From Aestuariibius sp. HNIBRBA575 (GTDB taxonomy: Bacteria > Pseudomonadota > Alphaproteobacteria > Rhodobacterales > Rhodobacteraceae): a DNA stretch of 64,000 nt. The stretch spans positions 1,825,501 to 1,889,500 of the forward strand of contig NZ_CP162414.1 of NCBI RefSeq assembly GCF_040932005.1, in the 5' to 3' direction. The notes under the pieces were generated by a model. The model saw nothing but the letters and a program-made list of their open reading frames with translations, was not told the DNA's origin and ran no database searches. This document shows positions 1 to 7,370 of this stretch, piece after piece. Numbering within the stretch: the first letter of the stretch is position 1; every line of letters begins with the position of its first letter. The translations under genes were made by a program, and so were the position numbers.

Positions 1-366
1 TGCCAGAATTTTGAACGCGGATGGTCGACGCTTGGATAGGATTGCCCCCATCATCAGCCCATCCAGAATGCCATAGGGATGATTGGCGACTAAAATGACG
101 GGACCAGTTGCGGGAATATTGTTCAATGATCCGCCCACCACGTTCAGGCTCAGCCCATAGCGATCACAGACCACGTCCCAGAAATTTGCCCCCTGCGCCA
201 CGTCATCGCTGTAACCTTGGACACGTTTGATCAGTTGCAACCGACCGGTGGCGTTTTCAATTGTTCGAATTAACGCCCGCCCCCCCCGCGAAGACGCGGA
301 GCTGGCATAAGATATATCGCGCGCCACCTGACGGTCCGCTTTAGAAATTTTGGTCATTCGTGTCAT
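1..366 (-). CDS. Lysophospholipid acyltransferase family protein (partial, runs off left edge)
   Basis: My reading of the minus strand from an ATG at 366 is open to the window edge (122 codons seen; the C-terminus is missing). The visible protein ends with a PlsC-like acyltransferase block, N-H-P-Y-G-I-L-D-G, where an Asn-His is followed by Asp with five residues between (HX5D). This variant is found in the lysophospholipid and ornithine-lipid acyltransferase group rather than classical PlsC (HX4D). Family members transfer acyl chains to lyso-lipids at the inner membrane. An in-frame ATG at 357 is an alternative start. The gene starts 64 bp beyond the stop of iorAB on the same strand, so the two may be co-transcribed. 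The substrate cannot be told from the fragment. Confidence 0.75.
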   Translation of the reverse strand, partial: MTRMTKISKADRQVARDISYASSASSRGGRALIRTIENATGRLQLIKRVQGYSDDVAQGANFWDVVCDRYGLSLNVVGGSLNNIPATGPVILVANHPYGILDGLMMGAILSKRRPSAFKILA

Positions 367-430
367 GGAATGTCACCTAAGCGTTCCGCCCCCGTTCACA
401 AAGACCAAAATTCTAGAATCAGCATCCCAG

Positions 431-3400
431 TTATTGGGCCGCTTGTGTGTGGTTATCGGGTGACATTTTTAACGCCGCCAATAACTCTTCTCGACGTTTC
501 GCGGCTTTGGTTGCGGCCTCTTCCTTCACATGGCCAAACCCACGGATGTCCATCGGCAACCGGGCCAGCGCCATGGCGGCGTCTTTCTGATCCGGTGTGA
601 TATTTGCCAATGGGGCCAGATCGCGTTCGTATTGTTTGATCAGGTCCCGTTCCATCCGGCGTTCCGCAGTTTTGCCAAACACATCCAACGGCGTGCCGCG
701 CAGACGCTTCATTTTGGCCAAGAGAGGCAGGAACCGTTCCAGACCCGCGCCAAATTCACGTTTCACTGGAACGCCATTTTTGCCTTTGCGCGATATCATC
801 GGAGGCGCCAGATGATAGGTCATTTTGATATCCCCATCAAAGGTTGCCTCAGCCTTTTTACGGCTGTCCAACATCAACCGCGCCACTTCGTACTCATCTT
901 TATACGCCAATAGCTTATGATACGAGTTTGATACGGCTTCCTTCATGTCGATATCGTCAAACTTGGCGACGAATTCACGGTATTTCCGTCCCAGCCGGTC
1001 CGATTGATACATCGCCAAATGATCCGCACGCATGTCGATTTTCTGTTCCAGCGTTTTGGGCAAAGCAACCGGCTCAACCGGCGCGATGCTACGCGCGGCG
1101 TCTTCTGGATGGGCGATTGCCCAACGGCCGATGTCAAACGCGCGCAAGTTCATGTCAGGCTTGGCCCCATTCATTTTGATCGCCTCACGGATAGCGTCCA
1201 ATGTCACAGGAATGGATCCCATTTGCCATGCCGCACCAAACATAATCATGTTGGAATAGATGCTGTCACCCATCACATTTGCAGCCAGACCTGTGGCATC
1301 AAACAGAGTCACATTTTCACGCAGACGCGCCTCTAGTGCCAGTCCCAGACGGTCATGCGGGATAGTAAAATCCCGGTCGATGGCAAATTGCCCCGTCATC
1401 GTTTCATGGGAATTCACCGCCGCTTTGGTACGGCCTGTGGCCATCAAGCCAAGGGTTTTTGCCCCAGCTGACACAACCAGATCCCCCCCGATCAGCGCAT
1501 CACATTCCCCGGTTGCCACCCGGATCGCGTTGATGTCTTCGGGTCGATTGGCCAGACGGCAATGGATGTGAACCGCCCCCCCCTTTTGGGCCAAACCGGC
1601 CATTTCCATCACACCGGCACCTTTGTCATCCAAATGTGCCGCCATGGCGAGGATCGCGCCGATGGTGACAACGCCCGTTCCGCCAACCCCGGTGATCACC
1701 ACGTTATGTGTGCCATTGATTTCTGGCAGTTTGGGCATCGGCAATGCGGGCAATTCAAAATCAGCGGCAGATTTTTTGCGAATTTTAGCGCCTTCCATCG
1801 TCACAAAGGACGGACAGAACCCTTTGACACAGGAAAAATCTTTGTTGCAGCTGGATTGGTCAATCGCACGTTTGCGGCCAAATTCTGTGTCCACAGGCAC
1901 AATCGCCACGCAGTTGGATTGAACGCCGCAATCACCGCACCCTTCGCAGATATCGGTGTTGATAAACACGCGTTTGTCTGGATCAGGGAAAGTGCCCTTT
2001 TTACGACGACGCCGTTTTTCCGCAGCACAGGTCTGAATATAAATGATCGCAGATACACCTTTGATATCGCGGCATTTATCCTGCACCAGAGGCAGCTCAT
2101 CACGTGGATGAACCGGCACATGGGATGGGAACAAAGACAGGTCCACATCTTCTTTTTCGTCATAAACCAAGAATACGTTTTTGACGCCCATCGCAATGAC
2201 TTCGTTCATGATCCGATCGGCCGACAATCCGCCTTCGTGGGGTTGACCGCCGGTCATGGCAACCGCGTCATTATACAGGATTTTGTAGGTGATATTGGTA
2301 TTGGCCATCAACGCAAACCGAATGGCCATCAAGCCAGAATGGTTATAGGTGCCATCGCCCAAATTCTGGAACACGTGATCGCGTTTCGAAAACGGGGCTT
2401 CGCCAACCCAATTGACCCCTTCGGCCCCCATATGGGTGAAACCACTGGTGTCACGATCCATCCACAACGCCATGATATGACAGCCAATTCCGGCATATCC
2501 ACGTGACCCATCCGGCAATTTTGTGGATGTGTTATGAGGACAGCCCGCGCAGAACCAAGGCTGGCGCACGGCGATTTCTTCGGCATTGTCAGACCGGCGC
2601 GCTTCGCTGATTTGGGCCAGTCCGGCGCGGATACGATCCGTGTCGCGCCCTTCTTCGATCAGAATTTCACCCAGCAATTCGGCAATCTCAACCGGGTCCA
2701 ACGCACCATGGGATTTGAACAAATCGGTGCCAAATTCGCCTTTGGTCGCGCCATAAACGCGGCGTCCCTGACGATTATCAAACAGCGCTTCTTTGATTTG
2801 CACTTCGATCAGTTTGCGTTTTTCCTCAACAACAATGATCAGATCCAAGCCTTCGGCCCAATCCTGAAAACCGCGCATATCCAGCGGCCAAACCTGGCCA
2901 ATTTTATAGGTGGTCACGCCCAGTCGCTCTGCCTCGGCGGCATCCAAACCAATCAGCGACAGCGCATGGTTCAAATCCAACCAGTTTTTCCCAGCAGCAA
3001 CCAACCCGATTTTTGCACCCGGTTTACCCCAGACCCGATTGTCAATTTTGTTCGCATGCGCAAAGGCTTCTGCGGCGAACCTCTTGTGTTTTTGCAACCG
3101 AACCTCTTGTTCGATCCAATGATCAACAGCCCGGATATTCAACCCGCCCTCAGGCATATCAAATTCCGGTGTGACAAAATTCATCCGCGCCAATGACGCA
3201 TCCACAACCGAGGTCACTTCGATCGTGTCTTTCATCACTTTCAAGCCACTCCAACAGCCTGAAAACCGGGACAATGCAAATCCGTATTGCCCGTAATCCA
3301 GAATTTCCTGCACCCCCGCCGGCGACAGGATCGGCATATAGGCATCCACCAGTGCAAAGTCGGATTGGTGGCACACTGTCGAGCTTTCACCGGTATGGTC

Positions 3401-3838
3401 ATCCCCCATCGCCATCAATACGCCACCATGCGCAGATGTACCCGCCATATTGGCATGGCGCATCACATCCCCGGATCGATCAATCCCCGGACCTTTGCCA
3501 TACCAAAGACTGAACACACCGTCATATTTGCCTTCGCCGCGCATTTCGGCCTGTTGCGTGCCCCAAACCGCGGTCGCGGCCAAATCTTCGTTTATGCCTT
3601 CTTGAAATGTCACATCCGACGCCTGCAACTGCTTTTGTGCGCGCGTCATTTGCATATCAACCGCCCCCAATGGCGAGCCACGATACCCACTGACATATCC
3701 GGCGGTATTCAGCCCTGCCCGTCGATCCCGTTCCTTTTGCATCATCATCAGACGCACCAGCGCCTGTGTGCCATTCAGCAAAATGGTCTTTTTTTCCAGA
3801 TCGAACCTGTCATGCAGTGTAATATCGGTCTTGCTCAT
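431..3838 (-). CDS. Indolepyruvate ferredoxin oxidoreductase, fused alpha-beta subunits
   Basis: A 1135-residue enzyme for ferredoxin-linked oxidative decarboxylation of aryl-pyruvates such as indolepyruvate to the acyl-CoA, used in aromatic amino-acid breakdown. The N-terminal two thirds carries the pyrimidine- and TPP-binding domains (a CAGCPHN cysteine cluster near residue 440 and a GDG TPP motif near 500). A ferredoxin-like Cys cluster (CEGCGDC, then CNKDFSCVKGFC) lies around residues 650-700. A gamma/IorB-type domain starting with the nucleotide-binding-like VVITGVGGTGVVTIG motif completes the chain. IorA and IorB are separate proteins in archaea; the fusion is usual in proteobacteria. 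The frame is open further upstream, but I chose the ATG at 3838 because GGGAGG lies just ahead of it. The gene is divergent from a LysR regulator with a symmetrical box between them. Confidence 0.93.
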   Translation of the reverse strand: MSKTDITLHDRFDLEKKTILLNGTQALVRLMMMQKERDRRAGLNTAGYVSGYRGSPLGAVDMQMTRAQKQLQASDVTFQEGINEDLAATAVWGTQQAEMRGEGKYDGVFSLWYGKGPGIDRSGDVMRHANMAGTSAHGGVLMAMGDDHTGESSTVCHQSDFALVDAYMPILSPAGVQEILDYGQYGFALSRFSGCWSGLKVMKDTIEVTSVVDASLARMNFVTPEFDMPEGGLNIRAVDHWIEQEVRLQKHKRFAAEAFAHANKIDNRVWGKPGAKIGLVAAGKNWLDLNHALSLIGLDAAEAERLGVTTYKIGQVWPLDMRGFQDWAEGLDLIIVVEEKRKLIEVQIKEALFDNRQGRRVYGATKGEFGTDLFKSHGALDPVEIAELLGEILIEEGRDTDRIRAGLAQISEARRSDNAEEIAVRQPWFCAGCPHNTSTKLPDGSRGYAGIGCHIMALWMDRDTSGFTHMGAEGVNWVGEAPFSKRDHVFQNLGDGTYNHSGLMAIRFALMANTNITYKILYNDAVAMTGGQPHEGGLSADRIMNEVIAMGVKNVFLVYDEKEDVDLSLFPSHVPVHPRDELPLVQDKCRDIKGVSAIIYIQTCAAEKRRRRKKGTFPDPDKRVFINTDICEGCGDCGVQSNCVAIVPVDTEFGRKRAIDQSSCNKDFSCVKGFCPSFVTMEGAKIRKKSAADFELPALPMPKLPEINGTHNVVITGVGGTGVVTIGAILAMAAHLDDKGAGVMEMAGLAQKGGAVHIHCRLANRPEDINAIRVATGECDALIGGDLVVSAGAKTLGLMATGRTKAAVNSHETMTGQFAIDRDFTIPHDRLGLALEARLRENVTLFDATGLAANVMGDSIYSNMIMFGAAWQMGSIPVTLDAIREAIKMNGAKPDMNLRAFDIGRWAIAHPEDAARSIAPVEPVALPKTLEQKIDMRADHLAMYQSDRLGRKYREFVAKFDDIDMKEAVSNSYHKLLAYKDEYEVARLMLDSRKKAEATFDGDIKMTYHLAPPMISRKGKNGVPVKREFGAGLERFLPLLAKMKRLRGTPLDVFGKTAERRMERDLIKQYERDLAPLANITPDQKDAAMALARLPMDIRGFGHVKEEAATKAAKRREELLAALKMSPDNHTQAAQ

Positions 3839-3875
3839 CGTCGCCCTCCCAGCGGCCATCGCGTTTGCCACAGTA

Positions 3876-3896
3876 TAGGTCAGATATTATGACCTA
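3876..3896. promoter_or_regulatory. Candidate LysR operator between iorAB and the LysR gene
   Basis: The sequence shows a perfect inverted repeat, TAGGTCA-N7-TGACCTA. Its inner part, TCA-N7-TGA, fits the T-N11-A rule for LysR-type regulators. It lies 38-58 bp upstream of the iorAB start and about 100 bp upstream of the divergent LysR start at 3998. Binding by that LysR protein is inferred from position. Confidence 0.6.
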
Positions 3897-3965
3897 CAAA
3901 GCAAAAATTTCCCCCCCCACCTTGTTGAAAATCGTTTATAAGGAACGTTATGAAAGGTTGCGCCG

Positions 3966-3979
3966 TGGGCGCTAACACA
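3966..3979. promoter_or_regulatory. GGGCGCTAAC element ahead of the LysR gene
   Basis: The 12-mer GTGGGCGCTAAC here is also present exactly upstream of the second GAPDH gene (16461-16472). It ends 20 bp before the LysR start codon. A shared LacI-type regulator is inferred; the single half-site makes this weaker than the GAPDH sites. Confidence 0.35.
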
Positions 3980-3997
3980 TTTGCAGACAGGCAAGTT

Positions 3998-4912
3998 ATG
4001 GACTGGGACAAGTTAAGAATATTTCATTCAGTGGCGGATGCAGGCAGTTTGACGGCGGCCGGCGAAACCTTGCATCTGAGCCAATCTGCGGTCAGCCGAC
4101 AGATCCGTGCCCTAGAGGAATCGCTCAATACCACGCTTTTTCATCGTCATGCGCGTGGACTGATTCTCACTGAACAGGGGGAATTGCTGTTTGATGCGAC
4201 CCGGTCGATGAACAAACGCCTCGAAGCGGCCTCTGCCCGCATACGAGACAGCGAAGAAGAAGTGTTTGGCGAGCTGAAAGTCACGACCACCATTGGGTTT
4301 GGGTCCCTTTGGTTGGCGCCACGATTGGCAAAGCTCTATGAAAAATACCCTGATCTGAAAATTGACCTGATGCTCGAAGAGCGGGTTCTGGACCTGCCAA
4401 TGCGCGAGGCAGACGTTGCCATTCGTATGAAAGAGCCCAGTCAGGCGGATTTGGTGCGCAAACGTTTGATGTCGGTGCGCATGCGGCTTTATGCGACCCA
4501 GACTTATCTGGAAACGCATCCTCCGTTTGAAACCATGGAAGACATCCGCAATCACCGGCTGATTTGTCAGAATGTCACCACAACCCAAGTTGCTGCGGGT
4601 GCATCGTTAACGCAGCATTTACTGAGCTATGATCTCAATAGTTTGCTGACCGTAAACAATTATTTTGGGGTGTTGCAGGGCGTGCTGAACAACCTGGGTG
4701 TCGGAGTTCTGCCGGATTATCTGGTCGAAGATTTCTCAGACCTCAAACGGGTCCTCCCAGATGTCGAAAGTGCAGAAGTCCCCGTGTTTCTTGCCTACCC
4801 AGAGGAATTGCGCCAATCCAAGCGGATCGCAGTGTTCCGCGATTTTGTCCAAGAGGAACTGATCGCGCATCGCAAACGCATTCGAGAAGCCGCCGCATTG
4901 GAAAATTCTTAA
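3998..4912 (+). CDS. LysR-family transcriptional regulator
   Basis: A 304-residue LysR-type regulator. The N-terminal winged HTH spans about residues 1-60, with the typical SLTAAGETLHLSQSAVSRQI recognition region; a linker helix and a substrate-binding domain follow to the C-terminus. An ATG at 3950 is also in frame and would add 16 residues, but family members begin MDWDKLRIF and a purine-rich AGGCAAG precedes the 3998 ATG, so I use 3998. It is divergent from iorAB and probably controls it through the palindrome at 3876-3896. The effector is not evident from sequence. A GGGCGCTAAC element like those at the GAPDH promoters lies only 20 bp ahead of the start, so it may also be under carbon control. 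Confidence 0.92.
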   Translation: MDWDKLRIFHSVADAGSLTAAGETLHLSQSAVSRQIRALEESLNTTLFHRHARGLILTEQGELLFDATRSMNKRLEAASARIRDSEEEVFGELKVTTTIGFGSLWLAPRLAKLYEKYPDLKIDLMLEERVLDLPMREADVAIRMKEPSQADLVRKRLMSVRMRLYATQTYLETHPPFETMEDIRNHRLICQNVTTTQVAAGASLTQHLLSYDLNSLLTVNNYFGVLQGVLNNLGVGVLPDYLVEDFSDLKRVLPDVESAEVPVFLAYPEELRQSKRIAVFRDFVQEELIAHRKRIREAAALENS

Positions 4913-5005
4913 GCCATGCATCAGGCGCATAACGGCAATGTTGTCGCATCGCAGCATAAAGACTTGATCGAACAAAGAACGCCGCTTATTTGATCACTCG
5001 AAGCC

Positions 5006-5076
5006 GATGATGCTTACATCATCACCTTCATACCTCCCTGTTGGACTTCGCCGGGCATTGCCCGGCGTTTTTTTTT
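5006..5076 (+). ncRNA. Candidate small RNA or 3'UTR-derived RNA with CCTCCC linker
   Basis: Downstream of the LysR gene there are two hairpins in a row on the plus strand. The first is GATGATG-CTTA-CATCATC (5006-5023). The second is a strong terminator, CGCCGGG-N5-CCCGGCG followed by nine T (5049-5076). The 25-nt linker between them looks single-stranded and carries ACCTCCC (5032-5038), which is complementary to Shine-Dalgarno sequences. Alphaproteobacteria have small RNAs with exposed CCUCCUCCC-type motifs (CcsR and related 'cuckoo' RNAs), often processed from 3'UTRs. The resemblance is in architecture only. The 5' end is unknown; the RNA may begin further upstream or be cut from the LysR mRNA. 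Confidence 0.5.
5049..5076 (+). terminator. Rho-independent terminator after the LysR gene
   Basis: A 7-bp perfect GC stem (CGCCGGG/CCCGGCG) with a 5-nt loop is followed directly by nine T residues. Its direction fits the plus-strand LysR transcript or the small RNA candidate. Confidence 0.9.
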
Positions 5077-5105
5077 GACTTTCTCAAATTTCCGCATCTG
5101 CATCA

Positions 5106-6332
5106 TCACGAATTGCGCATCAGCGCCGCACGTCGTTTTTGCAAATACCGGATATCAGTCTCATTCCGAAAAAGCGCGATCGCCTGATCAAATGCATCCA
5201 GTGCAGCACATTTATCCCCTGCCCGTTCCAGCATATCTGCGCGTGCGGCATGAAACGGTTGATAAGATTGAAGCCCTTCTGCGATTTGATCCAAGGCTTG
5301 CAACCCTGCCTTTGGCCCACACAATTCAGACAGCGCGACAGCCCGGTTTAGATGCACAACAGATGTAGGTTCAAAATCCAACAGCGCATCATATAGCAAA
5401 ACGATTTGCCGCCAATCCAAAGGATTTGCCAAATGTAATGCAGCAATCGCAGCTTTGATCTGAAATGGCCCGCGAGCCGACCGCGCCACGGCACGATCCA
5501 GCAACGCCAAACCGCGTGTGATCATTGCCTGATCCCATAGGTTCCGATCCTGCAGCTCCATCGGCACGGGCACGCCATCGGGTCCAATACGCGCTTGATG
5601 GCGGGCATGGATCAACAACAGCAACGCTTTCAACCCTTCTACTTCGGCGCGGTCTGGCAACAATTCCACAACAATCTGCGCCAAAAACAAGGCCTCTTCG
5701 CATAATGTCCGCCGAATGGGCGCATCCCCTTGGTTTGCGGAATAGCCTTCGTTGAAAATCAGGTAAATGACATCCAAAACGGAATTCAGTCGAGCATCCA
5801 ATTGATCCGCCTCTGGGACACAAAACGGGATTCCCGCCGCGCGAATTTTCGATTTCGCCCGAGTGAGCCGCGCGCCCATTGCCGCACTTTTATCGAGAAA
5901 AGCATGGGCAATTTCATCTGTGCTTAGCCCACCCAACATGCGCAGCGTCAGCGCCACACGTGATTTTTCATCCAAAGCCGGATGGCAACAGGTAAAAATC
6001 AACCGCAGACGTTCATCAGGAATGTCATGACGATCGGGCGCGTCAGGATCGGCCAGAACCGCCATTTCATTGGTTTTACGTGCATAAACCGCTTTGCGTC
6101 GCAGATGATCCAGACCCTTGCGCCGCGCGACTTGTAACAACCAGCCATTGGGCCGCGCTGGCAAACCAGATTTTCCCCAGTCAACAAACGCCATTTCCAG
6201 TGCCTCTTGCAGGCAATCCTCGGCCAATTGGAAATCCCCTAATTGGCGGATCAACGCAGATAAAAGCCGCCCCCGATCCCGGCGCATGACATTGCTGAGC
6301 GTCAGCGCAATCGCATCGGGGGCAGCGTTCAT
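5106..6332 (-). CDS. ECF42-type RNA polymerase sigma factor with C-terminal TPR-like extension
   Basis: A 408-residue extracytoplasmic-function sigma factor, much longer than the usual 180-200 residues. Region 2 covers about residues 10-80 and region 4 about 110-165 (LSTDEIAHAFLDKSAAMGAR). Then comes a long helical C-terminal part including a conserved FNEGYSANQGD stretch (the DUF6596 region) and TPR-like helices to the end. This architecture (COG4941) is the ECF42 group, which lacks a classical anti-sigma factor and is almost always encoded beside a YCII/DGPF protein. That is the case here: the ATG follows the TAA of the upstream YCII gene with no gap, so translation is probably coupled. The C-terminal extension is thought to control activity in this group. 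Confidence 0.9.
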   Translation of the reverse strand: MNAAPDAIALTLSNVMRRDRGRLLSALIRQLGDFQLAEDCLQEALEMAFVDWGKSGLPARPNGWLLQVARRKGLDHLRRKAVYARKTNEMAVLADPDAPDRHDIPDERLRLIFTCCHPALDEKSRVALTLRMLGGLSTDEIAHAFLDKSAAMGARLTRAKSKIRAAGIPFCVPEADQLDARLNSVLDVIYLIFNEGYSANQGDAPIRRTLCEEALFLAQIVVELLPDRAEVEGLKALLLLIHARHQARIGPDGVPVPMELQDRNLWDQAMITRGLALLDRAVARSARGPFQIKAAIAALHLANPLDWRQIVLLYDALLDFEPTSVVHLNRAVALSELCGPKAGLQALDQIAEGLQSYQPFHAARADMLERAGDKCAALDAFDQAIALFRNETDIRYLQKRRAALMRNS

Positions 6333-6683
6333 TTAGCTCAGCACCATCAACGGGCGCACCTCTACAGTGCCGTATTTGGCGGATGGGATCATGGCCGCGT
6401 ATTTCAGCGCCTGATCCAGATCACTGCATTCAAAAATATAAAACCCGCCCAACCGCTCTTTGGTATCAGCAAAAGGTCCGTCCATGACCTTGGTTTGACC
6501 ATCGCGAATTTGCACGCTGGTGGCTTTGTCGATACCTTCTAGGGGTTCGCCAGCGACAAACACACCGTCATTTTTGTAAATCTCGTTGATCTTAAAATAG
6601 TCGGCCATATAGGCGTTAAACTCATCCGTTCCGGGCGTCGGTTCCAGATCGGGATTGCTGTAAATCAAAGCCATATATTGCAT
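6333..6683 (-). CDS. YCII-related (DGPF-domain) protein, ECF42 partner
   Basis: A 116-residue single-domain protein of the YCII/DGPF family. The signature MDGPFADTKE is at about residues 67-76, and the family's short beta-alpha-beta dimer fold fits the rest. The start follows AGGAGAAACCC, a good ribosome site. It is the first gene of a two-gene unit: its TAA abuts the ATG of the ECF sigma gene. In ECF42 systems DGPF proteins are targets of the sigma factor. Their biochemical role is not settled, and nothing here shows a catalytic activity. The upstream region to 6758 is short, and I could not identify a clear ECF42 promoter in it. Confidence 0.88.
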   Translation of the reverse strand: MQYMALIYSNPDLEPTPGTDEFNAYMADYFKINEIYKNDGVFVAGEPLEGIDKATSVQIRDGQTKVMDGPFADTKERLGGFYIFECSDLDQALKYAAMIPSAKYGTVEVRPLMVLS

Positions 6684-6758
6684 TGGGTTTCTCCTTGTGA
6701 TCGCAACAATGTGTGCGGTTTTGGGTAAAGTGAAGTGGAATTGTAAAATTTGTGAGTG

Positions 6759-7151
6759 TCAGGTCAGCATCATTTGGCGCGCCAGCACGCCCATCAGGAT
6801 CAAGACCGCGAGGATATTTGAAGAATTCCCCACAATGCGCGCCGGATGGGCCGCATTTTGGGCCCGCAATCCAAACGGATGCACCAACCGACCAAACAGG
6901 CACAGCCCACCGGCCAGATAGAGCCAGATCGCCGATGCGCCCTGTAATTCAGCCAGCGCCAGCATCAACACGCTCAGCGGCACCCATTCCACAAAATTAC
7001 CATGCCGGCGGATGCGTTCATGTAGCTGCGTGTCGCCACCATCGCCGATGGACACGGCCATCGCCGCGCGGGTTTTGGTCACGTTGAACCATAAAACCAA
7101 CATCAGCACCGCCAGCGCCAATATAAATGTCGTCGTAATTGGTAAAGTCAT
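6759..7151 (-). CDS. MAPEG family membrane protein
   Basis: A 130-residue integral membrane protein with about four hydrophobic helices. The MAPEG family (membrane-associated proteins in eicosanoid and glutathione metabolism) is recognised from the block around HERIRRHGNFVEWVPL and the following helices. Bacterial members (YecN type) are of uncertain substrate, some with glutathione transferase activity. The frame is open to 7283, but I place the start at the ATG at 7151, where the hydrophobic N-terminus begins and GGAGAG lies upstream. It lies just upstream of the YCII-sigma pair on the same strand (75 bp gap) but is probably not part of that unit. Confidence 0.85.
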   Translation of the reverse strand: MTLPITTTFILALAVLMLVLWFNVTKTRAAMAVSIGDGGDTQLHERIRRHGNFVEWVPLSVLMLALAELQGASAIWLYLAGGLCLFGRLVHPFGLRAQNAAHPARIVGNSSNILAVLILMGVLARQMMLT

Positions 7152-7370
7152 CGTCGTCTCTCCGATTGGGTTTGATATGGATAAGACGAACGGCCATGCC
7201 CGATTTCGACACGCCCCCACAAAAAAGTTGAAAAAACGTCTCTCAATGCCCCAGCGGCCTTTCCCCGCGCAGCATTGTGTCATAAAGCAGGGCGCATCTT
7301 TGCTGCCCCGTCGCCGCCACTTTCATCGGCCACATTCACCGGCCAGCCGATTTTTGAGGAACATGATCCC

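Noticed and set aside
1562..2506. A 314-residue plus-strand frame inside iorAB
   Set aside because: It is a shadow of the minus-strand gene: no family match, unusual residue mix (many His, Arg, Gln), and the opposite frame is a clear enzyme.
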